From Glandiceps talaboti (taxonomy: Eukaryota > Hemichordata > Enteropneusta > Spengelidae), in NCBI RefSeq assembly GCF_964340395.1, contig NC_135550.1, positions 25,658,676 through 25,722,675 of the forward strand: a DNA stretch of 64,000 nt. Direction: 5' to 3'. Each line of letters opens with the position of its first letter. Position 1 is the first letter of the stretch. The translations under genes were made by a program, and so were the position numbers. The notes below the pieces were generated by a model. The model ran no database searches, was not told where the DNA came from, and was given only the letters and a program-made list of their open reading frames with translations. Below, in pieces: positions 41,471 to 55,702 of this stretch.

Positions 41471-44400
41471 TTCTATATACCGGTACTGTTAATGTCATCA
41501 TACCAGTCTTAAAATCGGTGATCTGTTTTTGACATCAGAACAGCTATAAAATCTATGATCAGTATTTTCATACGGTATGCACCCTGTCTGTATATAGCCA
41601 GGAAGGGTCTGTTACTCAAGACACAGAGCTGTTATTTTGTACTCTATATACTGTATGAACAAACAAACTGTGCAAAATAACACTCAGTTTAAGATTCTAA
41701 GGTTCAGAGACAATTTAGAATCTCTTATATATTGTTTTCTTGTACATAAACCAGTAAATACCTGGTATTGATTATGTTTTCACATGTTTACTTGCACTTA
41801 GGTTGAGTTATTTGATAATCTGAACCTGTATAATCTGACTCTGTACTGTTTTGTAATCTGGACTTTCCATACTCAGTGTTTCCAAAACGCAATGATGTAT
41901 ACTCTCGATGACTTGTTGAGTATATGAAGTATGTTTGCTGGTGTTTTTGTACATGTGTTTAAACAAGTATCATGTCAAATCTGCATATAACAGTTGTGTC
42001 ATTCCATTTCAATCCAAACTAATTAACTGACATTTAACTTGAAGACAACTTTATTGTACAGTTCCATCACAATTTGATGACACTGTTATTGCATTTAGTG
42101 TGCATTTGTACACTTTATTTATCAACTTAATAAAACAGGCAGCAACACCTGTAACGTGTCACCATAATCATCCCTTTTTCCAGTTTCCTGTGGTTTTCTG
42201 TCAAACATTGGTCTACTTGAAAGAGGGAAAGAGTTTTGAATTCATATCGCAACCACAGATAATGTTACTCTGTTGAAAAGAGATCCTCAACATATGGAAA
42301 AGGGTCATGGAGAACATAACCAAACTATCATAGGTATAAGTTAATTTATTGATGTGTTTTGTTCAATTGAAAGTTTATATGTGATGTATTGCAATGTTTC
42401 ATTTTTGAAAGCCGAGACACTGCCCATCATTATCTCATTTAAGAGAAGGGCTAGAGGCTATTTAGTAAATTGTATTTCATTATAAATGGCCTCCGTTTGT
42501 GATAATAGTTCATTTTTTGTAGTGAAAGAGATACTCATCAAAACGACACTTGGGTTTGTAACTGTCATGTAAACCTGGCTCTATTAAAGACTCTGATCTG
42601 TAAATGATTGTACATGTATATAACTGAACATTGAAGTCAGAGTGCTCTTTACAAGTGTGTATCACTCTACAGTATATCACTTGAACTGTTGTAGCAGCAA
42701 AATTCCTCACTGAAAACTAGTTGTCTTTTGAACTACTTTTAGATTATTTTAACACATACAAAGCACCAATGAATCTAGGAACAAAGTTATGTTAAGCATT
42801 ATTAATTGACTCCTGTAAGGACACTGAGTGTCACTACTTTTTTTCAAAAATAAGACTTGGGGCACAGTCCCTCTATCACTGTGCTTGGGGTGACAAATAC
42901 AAGACAACTGTTTTCTCTAGCTTTTACAGAACTGTACTGCAAACTGCTTGTATATTGATCATAAACCAGCTATGCTTATGTACTATGTAAGGCATTTGAA
43001 ACCAGTTGATGATGTGTTTACACAAGCTGGTCATATTAATTAGCATAATGTTAATGTCATGGCAACAATTAGGAAAACCAAATAGAATGATCTGGAAGCC
43101 ATTGTATAAATGACTTGGTCAAAATCACAACTTCAGTGGCATGATTTGGTCAGAATCACAATATATTACTAGTATGATTGGTCAAAATGACAGATTATCA
43201 CTACATAGCTCTACTAAACTTTTAAAGATCCCTGTTGGATGCACTTATGTAACCACTCTGCTGCATGTTATTGAGGTCATGAGTGGTTACATAAGCAGAA
43301 ACAATGGCAGATCTTTCAGACTAATTGCACTACTTGTTCAGGAATCTCTATACTGCATGATGCATGATGGCACAAATCAGCTGATGCCATTTACTGAAAT
43401 TATTATTAAACCCATCATGTACCTTGTTATATGTATGCATTGCTTTACACAAAATGTGCTTTGATAGCAGACTTGAATTTCACAAAACTTAAAATGGAAA
43501 TTCTACGTATGTTGTTTTCACAGTGCTTCAAAAAGTCATTTCCACATCACTCAAGATTTTGACCAGCTAAATATTTTGACTTTCTGGTAAGAAAGTTAGT
43601 CATGTAAAAAAAAAATAATATTCAGAAGTGAAGCGTTATGAATTTCATTGGTCAAGTGAAATGACCACACACTAAAGTTCACAGAGACTATGTATCCTAA
43701 AGATTTTTTGTTTCAGTCAGAAGTGTTGATTTTCTGCAGTTTTCAAGACTGTTTGAGAAAAGTTTAAATGTTGCTTTTTTTCAGAACAGAAAGCTTTTTA
43801 TATAGAGGAAAAACAATATTTTTGAAAACTCATTTTTTTTGGTTTGGAATACTGAATTTTTGAATAATTTTCAGTGTCAAATAAATATTTCATTTCCATT
43901 GCACTTCATGGTGTGTATTTGTTATTACTTGATATTGTGCTATGCAATGTTAAAAACATTCTTTGTGGTGGGAGTATAAGTTTCAATATGACCAGGGATA
44001 TATAGACATGTCTGATATGACAACCCCATTGCATAGCTTATTGTGTTTTCTGTTAAATCATTCACCCCCTCCACCACCCCACTCTGTTCAATCATTCCCC
44101 CTCAACCACCCCCACTCCTCCCACTACAACATAATGGTCATTGTTATGATCATTATGGTATTATCTTGGCAGAACATGTTTGTTGTTTGTTTTGTTCTTT
44201 AAAAAAAATAATAACTGGCCAGTTGCAAATCAACTTATTAGAATTCAGAATATGTTCTTGCTTCCAATTAAATCATGACAGTGTCCTTGGTATGAAGCAG
44301 TGTGACATAAATGGCATTAGACAAGGTTTGACCAAACCAAATACAATTATTATGAGGACAAATCATTACATATCCCGTGTTCCAAGTTCACAGCTACAGA

Positions 44401-44978
44401 GTAGATTGCCAAGTTAAACTAGCCTATCAGTCTATATACAGTTGTCGCAATAAACTAAAACTTTAGAATGCTAACTTATGTGTTGTTAGGATGGAACCTT
44501 TACTGGGCTCTTGTACAAGATATTTTTTGAAATGCCAATAGACCTGACTTGCACTGACAGTTGCTCAAATAACATTGACAAGAAGAAAAAGGATGAAAAT
44601 GTGACTAGATGGAAAGGGAACTGTATAATGTCTTAGTATTTTTGTTGTGTGTATGTACATTTATCAATTTATGATATTTACCACTAAAATTATTAGAAAT
44701 TTGGAGCTGTATATTGTGTGTTGATACTTGAAAAAAAAAAACATTTAAAAAAAATAATATTGAGTGCAATTTGCATTTTACATGCATATATAAAATATTA
44801 GCGGTCTATTGAGTGTTTATGTGCTTAGTTAAATATGTACGACAGAGGTGGTCAATTTGGGTAAATCCCAGTACTAGCCAGTAAATATCAAACGTATACC
44901 TATAAACTTGGTCTTGCCCTCGAGTGACCTTTTGTACGACTCCCGTGATGCAACAGTTCATAACAAATTTACCGTAAT
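41471..44978. other. TBP 3' UTR and TBP-ATG14 intergenic region
   Basis: The TBP polyadenylation signal at 42129-42134 probably ends the transcript, with a second AATAAA at 43883-43888. The rest is AT-rich with a C/A-rich stretch at 44064-44130. No additional exon was recognised. The ATG14 start lies in accgtaatatggcgac, reminiscent of a YY1-like start context. Confidence 0.55.
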
Positions 44979-47900
44979 ATGGCGACTTGCTCGGAGGATA
45001 GTACCAAATCGATTTCCAAATCCTCCGACGTTATTACCGTTTCATCGGGCGTCAGCATAGCTGTTGAGAGATGTCCATTATGCAGCAATTCAAGAAGAAC
45101 CTTTTCATGTAAAAATTGTGTCGAGCAGGGTAACTTTACGCATTCCAGTGGCCGCAACCCCGAAAGGTAAGCAGTCGACATTTCGATTCCAAAGGCCCCA
45201 GCGATATCGATCACCGTCTTTTATATAGTTAAAAGAAAACCCGTTTCAAATTTGATCATTGTGTAATTATGGCGTATTTGGCTCTTTAAGGTACGCTGAA
45301 AAATTAGTGAGACTTCACAGAATGAAGAAAGAGCGGCTGAAACTACTAGAAAAGTGAGTATTAACTTCCGTGACTTCATAATTAAATTGGGGAACAATAG
45401 GGTGTACGTTATGCATGTCATGTATTTTGTTTACGGTAAGGTGTTCAAATCAGTGACGCAATACACCACACTCAGCTGGTCGTCAGCTGTTTGATATTTG
45501 CAGACAAATCTAATTTTCGCTGTTTTTACCATTTTAATGAGATAAAATAATTATCAATGCAGGGAACTTTGAATGAATACGTGGATATGCCACACATGTA
45601 CACAAGTCACTGACTCATATCCAAATGGGGAAACAACGGTGATGTGTCATCATGTGTGCCCTCGAGTCAACAGATTGCATAGCTGTGTATATGTGTTTGT
45701 GGGGGAGGGGATTGTCATAAAGTCATGAAATTGTCATATAAAGTTTATCTTATTTTCTTTTCTGAAAACTCAACACTCTTCAAATTATACAAAAGTAACA
45801 TTTTTGAAGTTTTACAAAAATGTAGAAATGGAAAGTACATGTAATTAGATTTATAAACACAAATACTTTAATATTTGTAAGTAGTTGCAGTTCAGTTTGT
45901 TTTGTTTTTACATTTTTTTTTCATATTAGCCCTACCACACTCTCCAAAGTGTTGTTATACAATGACAAATAGATATTGTTATCCATTATTTAAATCTATA
46001 GCTCTAGTACCCTCCACTCTAAGCCCACTACTTGTCATGCACTATGGAATCCAAGCATCAACTATAGTTCCCTTCACAATCACTTGAATATTTTATTGAG
46101 ATTTACAAAGTAGCCTGTCTTCAGATTTTGAATGTAGATTCAAGTAAACATGTTTCAGATTCCTTTCAATCTCACATACAGTGTCATATGCCAGTTTTCT
46201 CATCAAGGTGAATACCATAGAGAAATCTTCTGAAATGTTGCATCACTATAAGAAATATCTACTCTAATGATAAAAGTTCCCGTTGTATTACAGAGTGTCC
46301 AAGGTCCTAGAGGGACAGGTGCAATATAACATAAAGGTAAGTAAATCAACATAAACATTATGAATATCAGAAGTAATATTTTTGTCAGCTGGAATTGCCA
46401 AAACTCCAATAACATCTCCAATAAACAGCTGCATCAGACATTTGTCTCTGAGACCATTGTGGTATTTTGGAATTTAAACTAAACTCAGTTCATTTAATAT
46501 TTTATTTGTATAGCATTAAATTTTGAAGAAAATTTTTTGAAAGAGGTATTTGTTTATCTGTATTAAATAAAGTGTCACATAGGAGTGTCTTCCTGTTGAT
46601 ATTCCAGTATTAATGTAGGAAAGGGACAAATACAAAAAGAACTTCATGAATTTGTCCTAGTTAAGGGTGACCAAAGATCAAGGTCACTCAGGTTACAAGA
46701 AAGTCATAAAGAATGCAGCTGTTGCTATTTGACAAGGCAAAGCTATTGTAGACAAGTTTATTGTTGGAAGAAGTCATTAAAATATACAAATCCTGTTGTT
46801 TACATGTCTGTTCTGAAAATAGGTCAACTGTCCAAACCTACCCCAGTTTTATAACAAATTTCAGTTCCCAGAATTTCCTTGTTTTTATTTGTTACAGCAA
46901 TCACGATAAAAGATGTCAGTATAGCTAGCTGTAGTGGTTTTTTTCATAGAAGTAAAATGAATATTTGACATAATTTATGTTGAGTGTTCTGCTTCAAAAT
47001 GTGAACCCGATCATTATATAACTGTACTAGATATCTATATATTGCAGTCAATCAACTTGATTAGCCAGCCAGGCTTTCTTATTAGTCTGCCTGGTATGGC
47101 TATTGTTCACATGTACATATGTCACTGAGGTAGCAATCATTTTAGTATGAAAATATAAGGTAATTACTGTATGGTATGAGAACTATACTACCTATGTTGA
47201 CCTGTTTGTTGATATGACCCATCCTCTGGTGAAAAGTCTAATAAACCTACAACCTGTTATTTAAATTCACAGCAGTTGTATGCTGTAACCTTTTGCACAT
47301 GTCTATACTGTAAAATTAAAAATATCAACGTGACCCAATCTCAGTTAAAAATACAACAAATGATAAAAGTGATGATTTCATTTTAAACACATGTTCATTG
47401 AATACAAAGAATAAGTCATGACAATTTAAGAAAGCGTATTCATATTATTTGGGTGAATACTGGTGATTAGCTTCATGTGCAAATCAGTACTAGCGCTAAA
47501 AACTAATTGATATTCCTGTAGAAATGGGAGGTTACAGAAGTAAAACAGAAAACAGAACTCCTACAAAGTGCTATAGATGATGCTGTTAGAAGATGTGAAC
47601 AAGGTGAGTGTGATAAAATTAGAATTTGAAGTAAAATATTGTGTGAACTGTGATGACATTATAGTACTTTACAATGACAACATGCTATTACTATAGATGA
47701 TGTATGTTACAGGAATTGAAGGTCAGTGGAACAAAATTAGAATTGTATTTTATAACAGATACTACTGCATCAGGACAGACGAGGCCATGCAAATGAAAAA
47801 CATTTAGAATTGACAAACATCAAATATATACAAAGAAAATAACGACAGCCTGTGTAAATCAGAATGTCATTACTCGAACTCTGTCACTCCTATGATCTTT

Positions 47901-50900
47901 ATGGTTTTTTTTATGAATAATGCATATATATATATTATAGTAATGACAACTCAAGCAATAGATCTAAAATTTATGGAAAGTCAATCATGTTTTTTGCAAT
48001 AATTTCAGAAATCTTGGTCAGTTACAAATTAAGGATACAATGGAAATCATCAGGAAAGTTCTCTTTATGCATAACAACAATTTTAAGTGCTTCTAATTTT
48101 TTAGCAATATATTTGCATCTCCAATGTTTATATTCACAGATAAAATTTGCCATTAGGTTTTATAATTGTTAACTTTGTACTTTCTATTCAATTTTTTGTG
48201 ATGAGTGGATTTATATTTAAATTTTCAGATTCACATAAAATTACTGTTTAAAATGTATACTTCAACTTTTATAATAGTTAACCCTTTTGACTCTTTTAAA
48301 GAAATTTGTTACTGAAAATGGTTTACATTTGTAGGTAGACATAGACCCTATACTCTGTGGTTGATTAAGGACACAGTCTCTTTATGTCTATTAATGTTTG
48401 TTTAATATGTATGTTTCTTTATGTATACAGAGAGGCTAAGAGTCAAAGCTGAACAAGAACAGAGGGAAAGATATGAAATGAAAATCAAGATATTACAGGA
48501 GAAGATCAAAAAAGCTCTTAGATATATAGGTAAGACTTGATAACAATTACATTCTCAACAATAGTATCTATATGGGTCAGCAAAGGTCACAGGTCACCAG
48601 TGGTCAAGGCTATGCCATTGTGGATTTGCACACAGGTATCTTGTTTTTCTTTTATTGACAGATTAACTGATTAATTTGTCATATTGTTGTATAAAGTACA
48701 AGGTCTTGTGCAGAGTTGTGTGTCAGATATGAATTGGTGATGATAATAATCATAATAATCTTTATTTGCCCTAATATGAAATTCTGATATTCGTTGAATG
48801 ATTGCCACAAAGCAACAGCCTAGTGTTGATGTGTTATAGCAGTGTTAGCATGTTGTAGTTAGAATCTATAGTCTTTGTAAACCAAAATAGATATTGTTTG
48901 ATGTGTTCTGCATACATTGTCAAGGTTTTTATTGTCAATATTTTTTAACCAATATCATTATGGGTCATACTCATAGTAATAATAATAATAAAAATAATAA
49001 CTTTATTTGCCATGTGCCAAAAATAGCATTGGAAATTTATTTTTCACACGAGCTCATTAGTGATAAGTGATAAAGTCAGTACTGTGAGAGGATATCCTGA
49101 AATTGAATGCAGAAAAACAACAAAAATGAACATAATTAACCAATTACTAGTTACAAAAATAATGGCAACAATGTAGAAAAATGGAGTTTTAACTTAGAGA
49201 ATAGATGTATATTTATATTCACACTTAGGTGTTGGATTTATATGTTGAGGATAAGAATTTGTTAAACCCAGCTGACCAGTATCATCAATTATGAGTGTCC
49301 TGAGCAATTCAGTTTTCCAGCAAATTGAAAGTTGTAAGCCATTGTCAGAATTTATTTTATGATATGATGGCAAAGAACAAAAGTAAACATGATTAACCAA
49401 ATGTGTATGGCAGGAAAGGGTTTGTTTTCAAACTAGGGAGTGGCAGGGTGAAGGGTAGAAACAGAGTTAGACTCCCTAGCGTTAACTTAAATCATCACCC
49501 AGGGGTGGCTGTTGTTCTGCACATGCCCTGCCACTGTCAGCAATTCCAGTATTAAAGCTAATTAATTTGTGGTAAATTGACGCCCCTGAATATCTACAGG
49601 TTTCATACCAATGTCATTGCAACTGACTACATACTATGATTAATCGGAAGTAACACAGTATGATTTACAGTGTTGTGTCTTTAGGGAAATCTTTCCAAAT
49701 AAATAATACATGAAAACTATTCTAGTAAAGAATGCATATCTAAATAATTTGTTAGTACATTTGTACACATGTGTAAATAGAGCTAGGGAAATGAAGACAC
49801 GAATTCAGTCCTGCTCTGATATTTACCCCAGTGGATACTTCTAAATTTACAGATGTATACATAGAACTGTATTTAAATAAATCGTGTCTGCTTTTCTGAG
49901 TCTGGATATAAACCAATGAATCATGTACTTCTGTCAGCAATGGCAGTATTGAATTTATATATACTTGTCTCATAAAAAGCTAAGTTGTATTGTTCACTTC
50001 ACAGCTATATATCTGCATATAATAATGCTGTGCGCATCATGTATGTGTGTATGTATCTGAAAATTTGATTTAAATAAAATAATATTGTTTTTAAAATAGG
50101 GAAGTCTCATGCTTGACTATAATATAGGAATACCAGTACTACTCAACATTACAGCAGTAACACCAGTTTATACATTTGGCAACCAACACATTCGACTTCT
50201 TGATACAATTAATTTATGTTTGTGTAGGATTTGTATTTGTAAAGACATTCACGTAATTCAGTGAGGTAGATTTCATTCTGATCCTCTGATTAATAGTATC
50301 AGGTGGTAGGGATGGGATGGAATGGGGTGGGGGTATTTGGTCTTTGATCATCTCTGTGAAGTCAACCCTATACACACTGTTTACATGATTGCTTGTTCTA
50401 GTGTTGAATTTTACACAAACATATCTGTGTCACATGTGTGTCTATAATTTTCTCCACAGATCAAAGTAGACAACACCATAGTAAGAGTATAGACACCAAG
50501 GAACGCTTAGAAGATCAACTTTGTCTTATACGTAGGATAAGAATTGAAGAATTAATGAAATCAATATTTCGAGTCACTGAAGTGAAGGAAGCAGAGCCTG
50601 AAGAAGAAGGGTAAATTACAGTGCTTTAAAATCAACTCAGCTCTGAATAGTGCATACATGTGAAAAGAGTAAGCTACAGTTTAGGATCACAGATTACACT
50701 CAGTCATAAAGAGTATCATTTATGAATTAAGTGGAACAGTGATACTGCCAACATCACAATGATCAATGCTGGTTTATATTCAAATTTTAACAATGGGAAA
50801 TATTGTATTGTTCATTTTTTTGTGTGTGAGTGATGTTTTGTGTGCTTCTTTTTGATGACAAATTTCATTTGTTGTACTTTCTGAAATGTGGCCATTCATA

Positions 50901-53900
50901 TCATTCATTGTGACCATTCTATCCCAGAGACTTGGCTAGCTGATGCAACATCTTGGCTCATTTGATCTGGTGAATCATTGGACATTTTCAAGCTAGATAG
51001 CCTAGTCCCTAGGCTACTATTGTATTAAAAATTGTATATAGAAAAATTGTAAATAGAATTCTAGGCTACTATTGTACTACAATTGTCAACTCTAACAATA
51101 GACACAGATTGAAGAAGATAGAGAGATTTATAAACACTGACAAAACTAACAATGATAGTGTAATTTTAGAATGGAATAGAATTATAATACACTAGTATCA
51201 TACAATATGTATTAAGAAGTCAGGTTGATAAATATCTGGTTTAATATTTTTATTTGTGATCAGATATAATATCCATTTTGTGAGAAGTCAGATTGATTTG
51301 GTTAAAATTTGATAAATGTGAGACTTCAAAGTGATTTAGTTTAAAATTTATACTTTTTAACTGTTGTGAAATCATGTGGTTTTATAAATATTGTGAGAGT
51401 AGCCTAATGTTGTACATCTTCTGTGTGATACTCTGTAGAGAGGCAGAAAGTGATAATGGTAATGGCCACAGTTTAACATCTAGTGCAGTCGTTGAGTTGA
51501 CAGAGGCACAACACATGTCATACATTCATGGCAAGTGGGTTTACACTGGTAATCACAGTAAAACACAGTTTACAATTGTCACACCTGAAGCCACCTTACC
51601 AGGGGATGGAGAATACTCTGCATATACAGCATGGTGTAAGTATATCTTCATTTCACTTGTAACAAGAACAGTGTCTATGTTGTAAGATTAACACACACAC
51701 ACAGATCAAATCATATATTTCATTTGCAGCAGTAACAGCATCTCGATAATGTTGTTAGATAAACACAAGTTACATATCAAATGAGATATTTCACAAGTAA
51801 AATAAAAAGTGTTAATTTTATGATTGTTCAAATTGGCAGATGTAGTTGGGAGAAAATTCAAGTTTTGCAGAGATGTGACATTAAAGTTGAAATTGCGAGA
51901 CTTTAACCTTTTCTGCATTTTTGACTTATGTACCCTGTACATGTTGAGGTCATGAGCCTCACTCCAAACTGAATATGAGTTACTCCATACCAGTACAATT
52001 TTGCAAAAGGTACATTGATATGTAAAGGCCAACATCAGACTGTCAACAAACGGAACCTGTTACAAACAAGGAAAGTATACAAATGAATTGGATTAATAAC
52101 ACTTGGCACAGCAGGTTGGAACAGCAGAGACTTGTATTACATTTCATGGTTTGATAAGAACAGTTTTATGGCCTCTTTATATGTGTATGAAATACCAGGG
52201 GAACTTTTAATTTGTTTGTGAAAGTTAACTATTATGTAAAGAGGCCATACAGCTGTTCTTATCAAATGATGAAATGTAATACAAGTCTCTGTACTTCCAA
52301 CATGCCGTGCCAAGTGTTATTAATCCAATCCAGTTGTTTTTGCCTATTTGTATTAGGGTCCATTGTCCACTGTCTGATGTCGGCAGTTGTACATGTACTA
52401 CTTGTCCAAGTGTACTACAGCCTCAATGCAGTGAAGGCTAATGTCATATATTTATTCATCAAGATACTATTCAAGATAAGGAAAAGAAATAGAAATAATA
52501 CTGGATAATACTATGCTTTTCGTTATGCAGATGAAAGTACAAGGCCAGCAAGTCCAAACTCAGAGATGAGTCAGAGAAACCCAGGAAATGCTATGTCAGC
52601 TGCCTTATCATACACTACACAACTATTATCAGTACTAACATTTTATCTAGGAGTCAATCTACCAGAGAAGCTGTGTTACAGGTAACTATTCTGTGTTTTC
52701 TATCAGAATTGAAACGTGCGTCCATCATCACCTTTCTTACTTCTGTTCAATGAATATCTACTGGTGTAAAAATGATGGTCATTGAAAACACTTAATTGTA
52801 TCAAGATTTTATCTGAATTACAACATGAGTCTGTGATATTGAAATAAATACAATTGAAACAACTGTTTTCATGAAAAATTTAATTACTTGATACATAGTA
52901 TAATAGTGTAGTATTTAATACGTATACTAGAATAATACTAGAATATAGAACTAGAATACAAGAATTTGAGGGTATACCCTCAAATTCTTGTCTGGTATAT
53001 GAGAACTAGAAAAGGGCACTGACCTCTAACTTTAGGTAGTAGTTACAAGGTTACAAGGGATTGGTGTTGAAATGTCTGATTGGGACACCAATAGGATGTC
53101 CTCTGAAACAAGCCCATCCTCTCCAAATAATGTCCAGAACTTATCCTGTATGTGGGTTTACTAGATGCCAGAAGTATGTATAGTAGGATTGCCTTATGTG
53201 AGGCTAATTTATATATTGCTGTATACGATGGTACTTGATGTGGAAGATTTTGTAACTATGCAAGTATCAGACATATCTTCTTCTGATGTCATACCAAATC
53301 TTTGTTTTTTTGCAGCAAGTTTTGTGGCAAGGAGCTATCACCTAAATCATTTTCCAGAGCTGTAGCTAAGCTGAACACTAACATTCTACATGTTTGCTTT
53401 ACACAGGTACGTTATATCAATATTAATATTGAACTTAAACTTTGAAATGATGAAATATGAAGTTTATGATATTAGAAGTAATATAGATACTTTAACCAAG
53501 ACTGTTTATTGATATCACTTGACCCACAGACTGTGGACCCAGAATGTTTAAATCCATCTCACACTCTACGGAATCTAATGATATGTCTCAATCCTCAAAC
53601 CAGTCAACTTGGCAGGTGAGTAGTGTAAAACAACAAACTCATCATATATTCTCAGTTTTAAATGCTGATCAGTGATGTAGGACAAATACTGACAAGGAGA
53701 GACATGCATGAATGTTAAACATTTATGGACTAATCTCATATTTAACTGAACATGTGACTGGGTGCTATTATTCCAGTTTACTTACATTAAGTAGTTATTG
53801 AATACAACAACAGCTTGAGTTTCCAGTGTCAATCCATGTATGCATTTTGAGGAAACTATTGTTGATTCAAATAAGTGACTCCATTTCAGTTTTTCATGCA

Positions 53901-54411
53901 CATGTGTAGCTTTAAGTTGAACTTTCAACTATCTGACTCCTTATCACATTTAAATGTAATAATATGTAAATGTCATATTTGCACTACTAAGTATATTTGA
54001 TGCACCTTGACGATGTGTGATGTCTATTTTATGATGACATTGTTCAGGAGTGGACCATTTGAAGTCAATGCTGAATTAGTACAATCAGTTGAGGAATCAC
54101 TTGTGCCGTATTATGGATACTCAGATGATAGTGACCATGACAGTTCTGGTGAAGATGACATTGACTTTGGACAAGACTGGGAAACAGTTTCAAGGCAACT
54201 TCTTGATGTGCCAACAAGAACAAGTGACACATACCTATCAACAACACCATCTCAAATGACACATCACGATTCTACACCGACAGCTTCTGCCAATCCAAGC
54301 ACTGCTGGGGGTCTGATGTCATCAGCTGCTGCTTCTGTTGCATCTCTATGGCGTGCTGCAACAAGTACAACAGGACTATCTAGTCCAGCGACACCAGAGA
54401 AGAAGTCATGA
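44979..54411 (+). CDS. ATG14: Autophagy-related protein 14 (Barkor), PI3K complex I subunit
   Basis: ATG14 directs the VPS34-Beclin 1 lipid kinase to autophagosome formation sites on the ER. The eleven exons are 44979-45166, 45291-45353, 46294-46336, 47522-47603, 48431-48529, 50460-50610, 51439-51635, 52531-52681, 53316-53406, 53530-53615 and 54048-54411. They join in phase to 504 residues (human 492). The N-terminus has paired Cys motifs CPLC and CKNC. Residues about 60-195 are a charged coiled coil, the Beclin 1 binding region in the family. The conserved middle includes LPEKLCYSKFCGKELS and HTLRNLMICLNP. The C-terminus has GRSGPFEVNAELVQS, an acidic stretch with DWETV at the place of the vertebrate LC3-interacting motif, and a final amphipathic SSAAASVASLWRA like the membrane-sensing BATS domain. 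A polyadenylation signal lies at 55025-55030. Confidence 0.95.
48740..49035. repeat. AAT-rich segments resembling retroelement tails, ATG14 intron
   Basis: aataatcataataatcttta-tttgcc (48745-48770) and taataataataataaaaataa then ctttatttgcc (48979-49012) are two similar stretches. Such tails are typical of non-LTR element 3' ends. No coding remnant was seen. Confidence 0.4.
52032..52380. mobile_element. Foldback element in ATG14 intron 7 (~349 bp)
   Basis: The outer ends acatcagac and gtctgatgt are inverted. Long inner arms match: aattggattaataacacttg against caagtgttattaatccaatc, and ttgataagaacag..ggcctcttta against its inverse. No certain target duplication was seen, so the superfamily is open. 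Confidence 0.8.
52958..52991. repeat. 34-bp perfect palindrome, ATG14 intron 8
   Basis: acaagaatttgagggta is followed immediately by its exact reverse complement, with no spacer. Confidence 0.9.
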
Positions 54412-55664
54412 CATGGAATGGACTCTTTTAAATCACTTCTACAACTTGTTGTTTCTATGGCTATCTTTTGAGGTCTTCCAGAACCTTTTAAAGTGAGACA
54501 TTTATTATGGAAGAATATACGTATGGGCTGGAAAGACCATTCAGTCGAACCATTTACTTTGGGCCAGTAACCATTTTATTTTAATTGACTTGTCAACTTT
54601 TTGGTGTACAGTTGTTAGATGTTATCTTTGTAAATACTATATGCTCACATATCCAGGGATAAATTAACACCATTCAGTTTGTACAGCATATGTTATTTCT
54701 TGTCATTAGAATTGTATATGATTGTTTGTTTGTTTGTTAAATGTCCACCAAGCTTAGCAAAGAAAACAAGTTTCCTATCGAAGGGACCAGGTAATTTTAT
54801 TGCCAACACTTCATGCTGTGAGTTTTATGTAAGCTTTGCCGGTGCATGCATTTACAGTTTTTTAAAAAAAAATCCTTTTCTTCTGGTGCTTACATTCTCA
54901 CTTATGCCATGTTTATAATTCTGTTTGTTCTATTCTGTGAAGCAGGCGTTGTGTATTCGGAAAATGACTAGAACTTGGGGAAGAATTCTCTGTAAATAGT
55001 CAAAAATGAATGTATTATATTGCGAATAAAGCAAGTTGTGCTTTGTACTGTAAAAGTGTGTCTTCATTCCAGTGGACAGTTATCATAATGTGTACAAATA
55101 CTGATAACTTTGTTGTGTGTTGTAGGACTTGACGACAGCAGTTTCTTCTCTAAAAGTGCACTTTCGTTTCACTTGTCAGCTGTCACAGTCTGTACAACTG
55201 TTGGTAACTTTATTATGTGGTAGAATTTGATAGCAGTTTTGTCTGTAAAAATGTCTTTATTTCAAGACAAGTGTCTGGGGTAGTACAACTACTCTTAAAC
55301 TTTCTTGTGCGTGGTAGGAAAGACTTCATAACAACACATTCATATATCACATTGTACAACTAGACTTTCACATAGCCAGCTTCTCGCACTGTTATCTTTA
55401 TAAGGATGGCCATTTCTCTTTTATCTTGACCCAGTTGAATTTTTACACTGACACAAAAAGAAATGAAAAATACATGTCCTCTATGGTCAGATTGGAAGGA
55501 GAAAATGGCTAGATGGTGATGCCACAGCCTCCTGTATGTAACTTGAAATTATCAGTGTCAAATGGTATGCAATATTCTTTGATTACTACTAGAATTTCTA
55601 GAATTAACCAGAGGACATGCAGACTATTTTTTGTAAAGTATGAGTAATATGAATGAAAACCCCA

Positions 55665-55702
<38 letters not shown>

